A stretch of 64,000 nt of DNA from Diphasiastrum complanatum (GCA_029204225.1 CM055092.1:73260857-73324856), one strand, 5' to 3'. Shown: positions 24,490 to 36,302, numbered from the stretch's first letter. The notes: generated by a model from the letters alone, not told the origin. Translations and numbers: made by a program.

Positions 24490-25238
24490 TTACGGATCCC
24501 AAGGCAGCCCTAACCTTAGTTAATAAGTGAGAGGGATTTGGCACCCTATGTGTGTAAGTCCAACCCGATGATCACATAGTTATTTGATTGATTAGTTAAA
24601 AGTTAATAAAGGACTTTAGGCCTTTTTGTGGGACTTTTAATGTCGTAGGGCCTAAATGTCAAGTTAGTGAATAAAGTTGGGTTTCCCTCCAATTTTGATG
24701 GTTCCCACACTTTTTTAAATTTGAATAAAAAGAGAGACAAGACTAGACCAATAGGATTCAGAGGCCAGGGTCCTCCTCTCTACTATAAAAAGGGACCAAC
24801 TTGAGTTGCTCCTCATGTTCATTTCCTCATTTCAATAAAGCAGATTGGTTCTCTTTAGAAATGGATTGATGAATGTCCTTGCTCTTCCTCTCTTCTCCTC
24901 CATTTCTCATGATGTCTTTGGATTTTGCTAATTGTTGGATTTGATCATTATTGGGATTGCTATTTCTTATGCTTTTTGTGAGAGAGAAAAGGACAGAGAG
25001 AAGAGTAAGTTTCTATCATTGTTGTGGATTTAAGGTAAATGGAAGTAGAGTTAATGGATGTAGTGTTAATGCTTAGTGTTAATGAATGTTAGTGTTAGAT
25101 CCTCCATTCATGTTGAAATCTGAACTATACTATCGCTCTCATGGGAACGAACCTCCGCGTGACAACTAACTCCGTCTCTTTGATGCTAGATTGACTAGAT
25201 CTTGGATTCAGGTTAGGCAAGGAAAGAGACCCACTACA
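24490..25238 (+). repeat. Gypsy 5' LTR with promoter signals
   Basis: The right end (CTACA at 25238) is set by the primer site four bases on. Inside are a TATA box TATAAAA at 24784-24790 followed by GGGACC, and AATAAA at 24834-24839, the normal U3-R arrangement of an LTR promoter and terminator. The left end is not determined because no second copy is available. Confidence 0.65.
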
Positions 25239-25242
25239 ATTT

Positions 25243-25260
25243 TGGCGTTGTTGCCGGGGA
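25243..25260 (+). other. tRNA-Asp-type primer binding site
   Basis: TGGCGTTGTTGCCGGGGA differs at two positions from TGGCGCCGTTGCCGGGGA, the complement of the 3' end of plant tRNA-Asp. It primes minus-strand synthesis in many plant gypsy elements. Confidence 0.85.
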
Positions 25261-26335
25261 GCTACGCCAATTTTTCAGTTTGCAGCATATTTGGCTGATG
25301 GTTAGCTTGCACTAGGCATCTTGTCGTGGCATGAATAGTGTTAAAACTGCATTGTAGGGATAGTTTGGGATTGATTTTGCTAGATTTTGAGTGAGTTTGC
25401 TTGTTTGATTTTGATTATTAAATAAGGAAAGCTATTCAAATCACTAATCTTAAAATCCATTTGGATCTGAGATATCAGAGAAAATAACAAAAATCGGTGA
25501 AATCTGTCAAAATTGGTCAAAAAGAGACAAAAAGCGTCATCAGAGCCTAGAACTTTTTACCCTCTTTCAGGAAACCTTTGCCGAGTTGCAGACACCTTCG
25601 GTTTTGTTTACAAAACTTTCAGTCTGAAGGGCGAAGATTAAATCCCAGCAGATTTCCAGAAACATCAGAAAAACCACCAAAAAACACCAAAAATTATCAA
25701 AATCCTAAAAAATACTAAAAAACAATTCACTGTGCTTAGATGTGATTCAGATATATCTACTGCCAGGTCGACGAAGAATAATACCAAAAATAAAAAGGTC
25801 TCCAGAAGATCAGTTGTCATATTGTCATATTTTTGTCAAAAAAGTCACTTTTTTACAAAATTACAAGTATTACTCTTGATCCTTCGCCAGAACCTTCACC
25901 GAGTTACTAGAACATTTTGATTTTTATCCTCGCTAGATCACAAAAACTATATTTTCTTGTGTCAAAAACCTTCGTCCGGTTGTTCATAGTTTTATCTGTG
26001 TCAGATCTTCCATCTGAGAAGTCGGCGAAGGTTATTATCCAAGAAATTGCCAGAAAAGTGTTCAGAGAGTTTTTATCCCAAAATAGCACTGTTGAATATT
26101 CGCCAAACCAACCTTCATTTAGATGACCTTTTCCAGTCCTATTTTTAGTTTCTGATTTTTCAGATCAAGTCTCTGTTAAAATCTGGATCAGATCTGATAT
26201 ATTCTAAATTGGACTATGAGAGAATTATCATTTTTGAGAAGTATTGATTGATCGAATTTTGGTTAGTTTCTCATCATATAGAATCAGATTCTTGAAAAGT
26301 GGAATAGAGCTAGTAGATCTAATCTGGGATAGTTT
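25261..26335 (+). other. Gypsy leader, non-coding
   Basis: About 1.07 kb between primer site and Gag without a convincing frame. It holds A-rich CACCAAAAA-type words (25670-25730) and several ACCTTCG/CGAAGGT words (25600-26030). Confidence 0.5.
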
Positions 26336-27346
26336 TTGGAAAAATCTATATCCAATAAACGAATGAAAATCAGTGTTTGCCATCTGTGTAATTCACCTGA
26401 CCATGAGACTGCCTTTTGCAACTTCAACCCTTGGATGATTCAGCAATGGTATGCCCATATGGGATATCGAGATCCACAGTATGGAGACAATCCAGTAGCA
26501 AGACTACAACAATCTACTCTTGGATACCCGGAGCGTCTAGCCTTGCCTGCCCCACCAAAGCACTCCGCTCCTCCTGCCAATTTGATGGAACAAGAACCTT
26601 ACGGAAGTGCTGAGCAATGGAGCTATGGTAATGATCAGGAAGGTGGATCTTCATAACAATATGCCATTTATGTTGCCGCTCAACAACAAGCCTCGAGAAA
26701 TTGGGCCAGAGCACCACTTGGATGCTTTGCATGTGGAAAAAATCAAAGAGTTGCAGAATGGCCAAATAAAGAGTTACCATTCTGTCATGACTGTGGATAT
26801 GGGCATTGCTATAAATACTGTTCAGCAAGACCGAAGCCACCGCCAGCTACAACACCTGTAAATTTGATAATAATCAAGCAAGGATCGGTAGCTCATAATA
26901 AACCAAGTGCACCCTAGATGGTGGTCACCAGAGCACAAAAGCAAAAAGAACCAGTAGTGGATTCAGTACCTGTTGATTCTATACCATTGAACGATACACC
27001 AACATCGGAAGTTTATCCAAATCTTAATGCAGAAAAACGAAGATATCAGGATATGAAACAGTGGATTAAGCATTTGCAAGAAGAAGAGAAACTTGAAGCT
27101 GCTAAAGTAACAGCTGAAGTTCGATCTTCACCATTGCAGCCTTCAAGAAATTTACGTACGGATATGAATGATCAATTACATCATCACAAAGAATCCTTCA
27201 AGATGATGGAACCGGAAGCACCGCATACAGAATTACTCATGAATATTTTGTCTAGCAAGATCAATATTTCATTGGGAGAGCTCCTAAAGTTGGTGCCAAA
27301 AGCAAAAGAAGTCTTAACGCAAAAGTTAGCTCAAGAAGAATCATAA
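26336..27346 (+). pseudogene. Gypsy Gag C-terminal region with zinc knuckles
   Basis: The frame at 26336-26656 contains C-H-L-C-N-S-P-D-H-E-T-A-F-C, a C-x2-C-x4-H-x4-C knuckle. After a stop, a shifted frame (about 26690-26850) reads 'LGCFACGKNQRVAEW' and 'FCHDCGYGHCYKYC', two further Cys/His clusters, the first degenerate. The frame 26918-27346 is the acidic, coiled-coil-like pre-protease part ('KQWIKHLQEEEKLEAAK', 'ISLGELLKLVP'). At least two breaks interrupt one original Gag-Pol. Confidence 0.75.
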
Positions 27347-27481
27347 GCCCTTCAAGAGCCGCTCTTTTGTGCTGGATTTGTAGAATCTAACGATGTACTA
27401 CATGTTGGAGCAACTTGGGAAAGTGAACAAAAGGATATCACTCTGCCAATACAACATAGACAATTTTCTAAAGAAGTAGCC

Positions 27482-27967
27482 GTGATAGACGGCGGTTCAG
27501 GAGTTAACCTGATTTCTACAAAGCTATGTACAAAATGGGGCCTTACAAAGATTAAGTCTGCTACTTTTGCTATTAAGCTAGTTGATCAAACGACGGTTCG
27601 TCCACGAGGAATGGTGGAAGATATACCTGTCAGAATCGCAGGAGTACAGTTCGTCATTACTTTCGTCGTGATGGACTTACCAGGAGCACCAAATGTCTAC
27701 CAAGTTCTCTTAGGACGTCCATGGTTACGAGCTGCGCAAATAATTCATAACTGGGGTACCGGCAAAATCACTTTTGAAAATCGTGAACGTGCAGTTAAAA
27801 TTGATCCTATGACTTGGACTATCAAGCCACTGGTTCAAAAAGTGGATGAGATTAATCAACTACAGATCACACTTGTGATCGAACAAAGAAAAAATAGGGA
27901 GTTCACTATGATTCTCAAACGGATACTGTCAATTGGAACGAAGCTCTTGCAACAATTGATTGTATAG
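27482..27967 (+). pseudogene. Gypsy aspartic protease
   Basis: 'IDGGSGVNLISTKLC' is the catalytic loop of the gypsy retropepsin (DGG replaces the usual D-S/T-G, as is common in this branch). 'VYQVLLGRPWLRAAQIIHNW' is the strongly conserved second half of the fold ('LLGRPWL'). The upstream frame continues without a Met from about 27360. It cleaved the Gag-Pol polyprotein in the particle. A stop at 27965 follows. Confidence 0.88.
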
Positions 27968-27975
27968 CAGGATAT

Positions 27976-28266
27976 ATGTGTCAACAAGATAGTCAATTAG
28001 AGATGAGCGAGATTTCCTTGTTAGATCGAACTTTGGATATGCCAATCACGTTTCCACTAAATGTGCTGAATGTAGCTTGGATATCAACGGAACCTATACC
28101 AGATCCAATTGAGGATAATCGCATACCAATGAGCCATGCCTTAACTTATGATGGCAATGCAGAACTTACGGATGAACAAATTCTACATCATATGGATCCA
28201 ACCAGATTGGAGTGCGTAATGTTCCTGATGAACCAACAATCAAATCGCCCAAAGCAGCTATATTGA
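27976..28266 (+). pseudogene. Gypsy linker between protease and RT
   Basis: An acidic frame with 'ALTYDGNAELTDEQILHHMD' and no catalytic motif. It lies where gypsy elements have a variable linker before RT. RT itself does not follow; Lys/Ser/Arg-rich text (28300-28500) leads into copia sequence. Confidence 0.45.
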
Positions 28267-28509
28267 AGGGAGACAGGATGAGAGGTTCGATGACGAAGAA
28301 ACAAGCAAAGCAATAATAGGGTCCTAAAATGGAAAAATCTCCCTCAAAAGTTTGATTTAAAGGAAGTGCCACCTCTATTGGATAAAGACAAAGAAAAAGT
28401 CAAGAATGATTCTTCAAGTCAGATCTCCAGCAAGACATCATCGTCTAGGAAGTCTTCACCTTAGAAGAAAGATTTATCATCTCGGAAGTCATCACCTCCA
28501 CGATCAATT

Positions 28510-29250
28510 CCTGCTAAGAAGACTTAGGCAACATAAATATCTAGAGAATATTCTAGAAAAATTTCAATGTTTGATTGCAGACCGATTGATACACCAATGA
28601 ATCCAAACATGATATTAACTAAACCTTCTTGTGTTGAAACCGACAGTGAGATACTTGACCTATCCAAGTATCCTTATTATTCACTAATTGGATCTTTGAG
28701 GTATGCCATGCTGTGCACTAGACCAGATCTTGCATACAATATTAGCACACTTAGTCAATTCATGTCTAATCCTAGGATCTTGCACTGGAAAGCATTAAAG
28801 AGAGTGATGAAGTATATTCAGGGAAGTTCAGATCACATTCTATGATATGATGGAAATGCTATCGACCCAGTGGTTCTACGAGGCTAGTCCGACTCAGATT
28901 GGGGAGGAAATGCCTCCACCAGAAAATCCACCTCCGGGTTTTGTTTCTTTCTGGCAAGGAGACCAATTTTTGTGGAATTCAAGAAAGAAGAATCTATCGT
29001 GCTTTCTTCGACCGAGGCAGCGTACATCGCAGCATGCCAAGCTTCCAAAGAAGCCATATGGATCAAGTTATTACTTCACAATCTTCGTCATGCTTAGTTT
29101 CAGCCTACCACCATTCTCTGTGACAATTTCACTGTCTCTGAATCCCAGATTTTATGGCTTCAACAAATCAAAGTTTTTCACCAGTTTGCAGAAATACACT
29201 ATGTTCGCAACAGTCTACAGAAATGAACTAATTGTCGCACAGTTCGCATT
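28510..29250 (+). pseudogene. Copia RT end and RNase H
   Basis: It begins 'KYLENILEKFQ', then after a one-base shift continues 'MFDCRPIDTPMNPNM', 'SLIGSLRYAMLCTRPDLAYN', 'LKRVMKYIQGSSDHIL'. A third frame gives 'SDSDWGGNASTRKSTSGFCF', 'VLSSTEAAYIAACQASKEAI' and 'ILCDNFTVSESQ', with the 'HQFAEIHYVRNSLQ' end. All three RNase H acids can be read but in broken frames. It is forward, like the gypsy fragment it follows; the N-terminal copia pol is absent, so the junction is a deletion or recombination point. Confidence 0.85.
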
Positions 29251-29560
29251 TTTCCCAACTTTAAAAAATGCGACAATTTTTTGACAGTGACTTCTTTTCA
29301 AGTATTTCGAGGAAGTAAACTATTTGTCAGTTTTTTTTTTTGCATTTTTTCAATTTTTCGATAATAACTTCTTTTCAAATATTTCGAAGAAGTGAATTTT
29401 TTCTCGGCTTTTTCACATTTTTCCAAAATGTGACAAAATGCGAAATGGGACTATTTCGACATCAAGTTCATCGCTTTCATCTACTTCGACGAGCAACGTC
29501 TCCAGCGACTTCTGAAAATATGCGACAAATGCGAAATATGCGACAAACTCGTCCACGTCA
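29210..29560 (+). repeat. Degenerate ~75-bp repeat
   Basis: The phrase 'acttcttttcaa(g/a)tatttcga(g/a)gaagt' occurs at about 29289 and again about 75 bases on, each followed by T-rich text. 'aatgcgacaa/aatgcgaaat' words recur through 29270-29550. It may be the LTR region of the preceding copia fragment. Confidence 0.45.
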
Positions 29561-30680
29561 ACGTTCTCGAGTCACCTGACTCATGAACACAATGTATGGA
29601 TGGCGTTGTACTTTAAATATCTTTCAAGTACAACAAAGTACATAGTTAAAGTTAATCTAATTTTGTAATTATAGATTAGTTAACCATTTCTTGTAATCAC
29701 AAGCATGTTGGTTATGAATATACCTCCAACTCGCATCAATCCTTGATGTTCCGCGATGCAAACTAATTCGTCAGAGCAGAAGATATTTAGCATCCAAGTT
29801 ACGCCTGCATTCTGGTTGTAATAATCTGTGTTTTTCAAGATTTGTGTGTAATATACAAGCAACACGTTGTTTCCATCTATGTCTAATGTAGAGATACGTG
29901 TTGTGATTTGATTACACTTTCATACTATTGATTTATTGCTAGCTCATGCTCGTTCACTAACTCTGATCAGAACATGGACGTCTACGACTCCTCAGTTTCT
30001 AATCAGACGGTGGCTGTCTTTGACGCCTGAGGGACCAACATCATCATATTGCACTATCGTTTTAAAATTCTGAACTGAACTTCATTACTAAAATTTATTT
30101 TTACAGTGATTCCACACCTTTAATATTTTCGGTGGATTGTACTTATGTTTGTCTGAGTATGAATATTTCACGATTCTGTTACTGAGAACGCATGTGCTAT
30201 GATTCTATTCCTGCATCTACAACCTTTTTCAGAATGTTCTTGGTTGTAGCAGTCCATAGGAATGGAGAGAGTTGTTCCGCCATTTATTCACTTCTCTCTT
30301 CCTCCGTTTCCGCCGTTCTCCCCTAGTTCCCGATTCCAACATGAATGAGATGAGAAAAAAGACTTGAGAACAAAAGGAGAATTGCAATTCCATGTGTAGC
30401 ATATTGAATCACATGTGCTCATTCTAGCAAAGGCATGCTTTGATTTTTTTCAACCAAAGAGTGTTATGGTAATTCAATCCTTTCTTATATAGACACACAC
30501 ACATGCTATAATAAGAGGTTCCCAAAAAATTTCATTGCATTGTGGTTTTATAGAGGTCTTGATAGTTGAAACCAAGTCAAGATTTTGATTCATTGATTTC
30601 ACTTTTATATTGTTGATTGAAGAAGTAGTATTCCTCTTTTCTTTTTACTTGAATGGGCTTGTTGCATGTAAAATTACATT
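29561..30680. other. 1.1 kb without a recognisable gene
   Basis: No frame above 61 codons and no motif recognised. AT-rich. Possibly LTR remains of the copia fragment at 28.5 kb. Confidence 0.4.
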
Positions 30681-30689
30681 ATAGATTAG

Positions 30690-33190
30690 ACTGTTATTGA
30701 TTCAAGCAAGTTAAGATGGGAACAACTAAAATGCTTGAAAGTACAACATGAATCTCATTTTGTCAATGATGAACTTTATAGAGTAGTTAATAGACGAGAG
30801 GTAAAAGTGGACTCAAATATAGAGTAACGTTTGTATGAAGTTCATGATTTAACAACTTTGTCTCTCATTTCTCTTTCCACTGAGGATACTTTGATTCATC
30901 ACATTTGTGCAGGACAAGCATCTAAGGATGCAAATGATTCCGTCAATGCAAGGTTTGAAAAGTATAAATCATGAAGATTTCTCTATTTGTGGAATCAGCC
31001 ATACAAATTAAAGATAAAAGAAGGTGAGTCAACAATGACATGTGATGCAAGAATGACAGAGATATGAGAGCAATTTACAGTTGTGGGAGGAAATATATGG
31101 TTGAATAAGAATAGTAGACAATGAAAACAAATGGTTGAAGGGAATTAAAGCAATAATCTACAAGAAGACAAAGGAAAATGAAAAATAAAGTAGATGAATG
31201 GAAAACAGTCATGGAGATTTAAGGGGCTTCACAAAAGGGAAAGATAAAAAATAAAAAATAGAAGAAAAGGGCAAAAAGAAAAAAGATTACTAATTGCATC
31301 GTGGAAAGTTCGGTCATCTTCAAAAATATTGCAGAAAGTATCATGAGGTATCCCAAGCCAAGACCGAATAAAAGCAAGAGAGCCTCAGTGTTGATGAGTT
31401 TGAGGTTGAAATATATATAATGATAATTGCAAGCTTTTTGCAACATCACCAATCGCTAGGGAACTTTCACAAGATGCATGATATATAGACTCAATAGATG
31501 GATATGACACTTCAACAAGAGTTGTTCTCTACATTGAAAAATCAAAAGGCAACACCAGGAGATGATATTGCTCATGAACTCAAAGGACTTGGGAAGATGA
31601 ATGGAAAACAGTCATGGAGATTTAAGGGGCTTCACAAAAGGGAAAGATAAAAAATAAAAAATAGAAGAAAAGGGCAAAAAGAAAAAAGATTACTAATTGC
31701 ATCGTGGAAAGTTCGGTCATCTTCAAAAATATTGCAGAAAGTATCATGAGGTATCCCAAGCCAAGACCGAATAAAAGCAAGAGAGCCTCAGTGTTGATGA
31801 GTTTGAGGTTGAAATATATATAATGATAATTGCAAGCTTTTTGCAACATCACCAATCGCTAGGGAACTTTCACAAGATGCATGATATATAGACTCAATAG
31901 ATGGATATGACACTTCAACAAGAGTTGTTCTCTACATTGAAAAATCAAAAGGCAACACCAGGAGATGATATTGCTCATGAACTCAAAGGACTTGGGAAGA
32001 ATTTCTAAGTTAGTGCTAGATCTTGAGAAAAAAGCATCAAAAGATGTGTGTTTTAGGCCCAACCACGTGCTATAACTAATCAAACTCACCTTGTTGTGGC
32101 ATATAAGATTTGGCCATCCAAACTATTATAGTCTATTGATTATAAAAAGTATAGCAGGCTAGTTGGTTTACCTTCAAAACATCCAACTAATAAATTGTGT
32201 AAGCATGTATTGAAGTCTATCACAATAGAAGAAGCATGGAGTAATAAGTAAATTCACATACATAATATGTGCAAATATTTCAAAAGAGCAATGAATCTTT
32301 AAGACCACTCAAAGACCAGAGATGATCTTTAAACACCTATTGAAGTTTTATGAAAACAATCAAGCTAAAAGTATGGTTGATGTGGCATTGATGAAATTTT
32401 TTTGTGAAGGAGATAAGATTATCGTCAACAACTTGAAGGCTTCATTGTCAAGGGAAAGGAGAGGAAAGTATGCAAGTAAATAAAGGCACTATGTGGACTA
32501 AGCCTACACCACAAGCTTGGTGTTGTTGTTAGGGATAATCAAGATCTTATTTTCAAGTTTCAAAGGGACTTGTCAGATATTCTAAATGAAGGATATTGGT
32601 TCTTTGTGGTAATTTCCTTGTATAGAAGGATGGAGATAGGAAGACTTAATGCTCAAATCAATTATGCTAGTTAGATTATGCTAGAAATTCAATATGCTAG
32701 ATAGCTAGCCAATTTCAACTCTTTGGATACAAAACAAAATTTCTTTATGAATGACAATAGTCATGAGCTAGTGGATGCTACTATATTTAGAAGAGATGTC
32801 AGAAGTCTGATATATACAACACCCACTTGATTAGATGTGTGTCTTGTGGTGGCTATTTTGAGTCAAGTTATTGTACAATGGAAAGTGTCAAAGGTAATCC
32901 TAAAGTACATTGGGGGAATGGTTGTAGTTGTTAAGCGTACATGGTATAAACATTTGGATTGGAGTAGAGATCTTGATGGGAGAGAGTCAACTACAAGCCA
33001 TGTGGTTTATCTTCAAACATTTGCATGTTTTTCATGGGTTAGCTAAATACAGGCTAAGTTTGTACTATCTTCAAGTTAAGAAGAGGGAAAAGCAACAACA
33101 ACAATGACTAAAGCAATTTGAATCAAAAGACTACTTGAAGATATGAAAAGACGTCAAGAGATATCTACAACAACATCATGACAACAATTG
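30690..33190 (+). mobile_element. Strongly decayed copia element with internal tandem duplication
   Basis: Forward copia remains can be read through many stops. A UBN2-like Gag stretch (about 30840-31090: 'LSLISLSTEDTLIHHICAGQ', then 'ASKDANDSVNARFEKY') is followed by a degenerate knuckle 'HRGKFGHLQKYCRKYH' (in both copies of the 403-bp duplication). A RT/RNase H end lies at 32460-33190 ('LVDATIFRRDVRSLIYTT', 'VSKVILKYIGGM', 'WSRDLDGRESTTSHVVYL'). Protease, integrase and most of RT are missing. No LTR was identified. Confidence 0.65.
31193..31998 (+). repeat. Perfect 403-bp tandem duplication
   Basis: Positions 31193-31595 repeat as 31596-31998 with no difference I can see, including identical 77-codon reverse frames at 31219-31452 and 31622-31855. 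The duplicated block covers the degenerate Gag knuckle of the copia remnant. Identity in otherwise eroded DNA means the duplication is recent, or is an assembly artefact. Confidence 0.92.
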
Positions 33191-33199
33191 AAGTTGCAT

Positions 33200-35040
33200 T
33201 GTTATTGCTAAAATTCCACTAAGAACAAAAACAAATCAAAATCTATTATCATTTAAACAAGGAAAGCTTAAGAGTTAGGTAATAAAGCTTATCTATTGCA
33301 CTTTAAGTGGGATACAAACATGTTTACAAAGAGTTCATTAAAGAAAAGCTTCAAAACTTTGTGGCATTTGTCTTGTGGATGCTTTCAAGTTTTGTCTTTT
33401 TTATTCATACAACCTCCAAGAAGTTGGTGATATCTAATTTTTGTGTTTTCTTCATTTCATGGGAAAAGTCGATTGCTTCCTAGGAGAAGCCTATTATTTT
33501 ATGGTAGAGTTGTTGGTTTTGGTTGGAGATTTAAAAATCACCTTTCATCACTAATGTTAGTAGCCACCTTTTGTTTGAAATTTTGTCATGGTAAGCTTGA
33601 ACGCAATAGTATGAAATATCAGCGAAAGTCTAACCATCAAAAGGCCCTTTTGAAGATTCTTCTTGTGACTTTTCAACCATTCAATGTCCACATGGCCCAA
33701 TTGATATCCTCTACAATAATAAAACCTTAACAGTCACGAACTCCCATAATGTGAACATAGACTCTAGTTGACCATCATGCAGGTCTAAAATTGCATTACG
33801 CTAGTGTGCACAAACTCCCATAATGTGATCATATAGACTCTAGCTTCTCAAAAGTGAACTTGGGGCAACCTTGAACATTCATCCATCTAAATATGCTCTT
33901 TTCTAATTTGTGCTTTTTAGAAGGGGCCCTTTTGGAACCCATATTTACTTTACTACAAAAGAAAGCTTGGAAAAAAATTGTCTACCTCCAAAGTTCAAGA
34001 TACGAGAGCTGTAAATAGAGGACTTGGAATAGACAAGACATGCATATAGTCTTAATTGCTCGAGTGGAGCCCATAGAAGGAATTGGAAAAAATGATGATA
34101 GATGCAAGGGGGTATTGAGGTTAAACCAAGAAAAAAGGGAGCTACAACAAATGACTAGATAGGGTGGTAAGGAGCTTGAGAGTTGGGGCGGAGAGGAGGT
34201 TCAAGTAGCAAGAGAACAAAACATAAAGTAATGTATTATTGACCTTGAGCAAATCTTCCCCCCTTCTATGGGGTTCTCAAATGAAGAACTTCCGTAGAAA
34301 AGATATTTATCATTGTTGTACTCCTTGTTGTCTCCTAGGTAGTTTTGATGAGGTGGGGAGTTCTCCCACATTTTTTTGGATTTTTCAAGTCAAACTTGGT
34401 TGACATTGGTCAACATCATTTGAATTTTTTTTGCCAATGGTAGGCAATATTCAAAGCATAGTTATGTCTACTTCATATCACATAGCGAGCACAAAGATTC
34501 AAACGTCCACTTGTATGATATCCATGAATCTTGATTCGTGCGTGTCTCTATGTAGACGCATTTTCAACGCTTATCCATCTATTGTGAAGGTCCCAAATCA
34601 ATTGTAGATTGAAGGTTACCCTTCTACTTCATAGAAATTCCCTAAGACAAGATTAACGTTGTAGTTGGTTGAAGTTTTCATTTTAAAGTTTTCAATGGTC
34701 AAAGTTGAGGAACTGAGGTGCTCAAGCCTTGAGCTTAAATTAGAACAAAACTTCACACATCACAGTGAAGCCAGTGCCCAACCCGGCCTACAACCCAGCC
34801 TACAACCCTCCAAGGTTCCAAGGAGATCTTTAAATCCCCCGCCTCCCTTTACAATGATAGAATGCCAAAACATGAATGCAAAAACACACGTCCTTGAACA
34901 CAGCTAGGGAGTGCTTTGGCTCTCCTTTGTATGTTAGCACACATACTACAAAAAAGAAGCTTGCTCCGCTCTTGGCATTGCCCAGATGGCGTGGCCAGGC
35001 TGTATATATTGTGTATAACCCACTAGTGGCGTAACTCTGT
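33200..35040. other. 1.8 kb without a recognisable gene
   Basis: Short frames only (95 codons at 33443-33730). A 30-bp phrase 'aactcccataatgtga.cata.agactctag' occurs twice, about 83 bases apart (near 33738 and 33820). Nothing else assigned. Confidence 0.4.
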
Positions 35041-35044
35041 ATTC

Positions 35045-35059
35045 AAAAAAAAAAAAAAA
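35045..35059 (+). other. A15 tract
   Basis: A 15-base poly(A) run after 'gtaactctgtattc'. It could be the tail of an old retroposed RNA (SINE or processed transcript), but no flanking duplication or internal promoter boxes were found. Confidence 0.4.
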
Positions 35060-35740
35060 GGTTGTCATGTGACGGGCTAATCTCACGTTAATAGTTTTGA
35101 AAATTGGGTACTATACTTTCTATGAATGAATGTTGAATATGGAATTAAGAAAATTATATGTTCCTAGACTCCCCAACCCCCCCACCTCCACTTTCCCCAT
35201 CGTCATCCATGCACCATGCCACTCCAGTGCTCCACCCATGAAGGCTTTTGAGATCCACTTCCGTAAAAATAAAAATGTGGGGGCGAGGCTTTTCAGTTTG
35301 AGGTACCGCCCTTCCCGTGGACGGCTGCTGAAGGGCCCACAACGTCAATTATTCACAAAGTACCCCCCTAGAGTTTCAACTGTTATCGACTGGTCACTGG
35401 TCCTGTGGGCCAATCATCAGATGGCTGGATGACCAAGTGACCACGGAGGGCCCTGGCCCGACAGGGCCGGCCGGGGAGCCGCCGGCCGTGCCCTGCTGCT
35501 GGCTGGCCACCGGCTTCCCGGGAACTCGCCAGTCGCCGCCGGCCGGTACACAAGATCCGGACAGGCCAAGCCATGATAACGACAACTCGATTATAAATTC
35601 TAGAAATTAAAAACAAAAGAAAAATCATAAAATATTGCCACGTCGCAGTCACTCTGCCGCTCGTTCAGCCCAATCCACTTGTGGTGCCCGGTTATTCTCT
35701 TTTTTAGATTGCCAGTGACCAATGGCCATGGGGCACATGA

Positions 35741-35748
35741 CACGTGGC
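35741..35748 (+). promoter_or_regulatory. ABRE (CACGTGGC)
   Basis: CACGTGGC contains the ACGTGGC core bound by ABF/AREB bZIP factors in ABA responses. It lies about 550 bases upstream of the intron donor of the PYL gene. Confidence 0.55.
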
Positions 35749-35899
35749 ATTTTCCAACTGGCACTCTGTTTCTGCCACCTGTCACCTCCCGTACCGTCAA
35801 ATCCTCGGGCTTTGGGCCCGTATCTTAGAGTATCTTCGTCGCACGCCACGACTCTGAGCCTCGCCGCCGTTAGATACTCCCAAAGGCGCCAAGATCGCG

Positions 35900-35907
35900 C
35901 CACGTGG
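35900..35907 (+). promoter_or_regulatory. G-box (CCACGTGG)
   Basis: A perfect palindromic G-box, bound by bZIP and bHLH factors, 159 bases downstream of the ABRE. A related ACGCGTGGC word (similar to coupling-element motifs) follows at 35949-35957. Confidence 0.55.
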
Positions 35908-36302
35908 AAAAGGGTAGTTAATCTGAGGGCTGTGAGTGGGAGACTTTGACGCGTGGCGGATATCTAAGTGGGGCAGCGGAGGAGATGGAGTGCGATCTAG
36001 GGTCTATCGGATTTCGAGCCCCTTGGTGGCGGGCCTCCGGTGGCAGAATGGCGAGTTGCCCTATGGACCGACTTTAGCTGCCACCAGGTCTGGAGTGGTG
36101 GCAGGCGCGGCCAAGGCTTTTGCTTATTCTGCTCAGCTGCTGTGTTTTGTTTTGGGTTTGCATTCCATCAGATCACATCAAATCAGATCACAAATCTGCA
36201 ATTGATCCATCGTTGATCTGCGACTTGGGCATCTGGGATCAACGATGGAGGAGCTATAAACTCAGCTCTCCTCAGACTTCGGAGTCCGCAGACCAGCAGC
36301 CT

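Larger units (their letters stand above)
24490..28510 (+). mobile_element. 5' half of a Ty3/gypsy element with tRNA-Asp primer site
   Basis: In order: LTR with TATA box and poly(A) signal, primer site (25243-25260), a 1-kb non-coding leader, Gag zinc knuckles, a pre-protease region and an aspartic protease. RT and beyond are replaced by a copia RT/RNase H end at about 28510. The long leader, tRNA-Asp primer and DGGSGVN protease suggest the Tat/Athila side of gypsy. No 3' LTR of this copy is in the window. Confidence 0.8.
35400..36302 (+). promoter_or_regulatory. GC-rich upstream region of the PYL gene
   Basis: From about 35400 the composition changes from AT-rich transposon text to GC-rich, CpG-containing sequence (35440-35560 has repeated GGCCGG/CCGGCC words), typical of an unmethylated genic promoter. 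It contains ABRE/G-box motifs (annotated separately) and a TATAAA at 36255-36260. That TATA would put transcription start near 36285-36290, leaving a short first exon up to the splice donor at 36303. No long coding frame crosses it convincingly. Confidence 0.6.

Noticed and set aside
35383-35652. Reverse frames with Gly/Pro/Arg-rich text upstream of PYL
   Set aside because: They follow from the GC-rich CCGGCC repeats; no domain, and they lie in the likely promoter.
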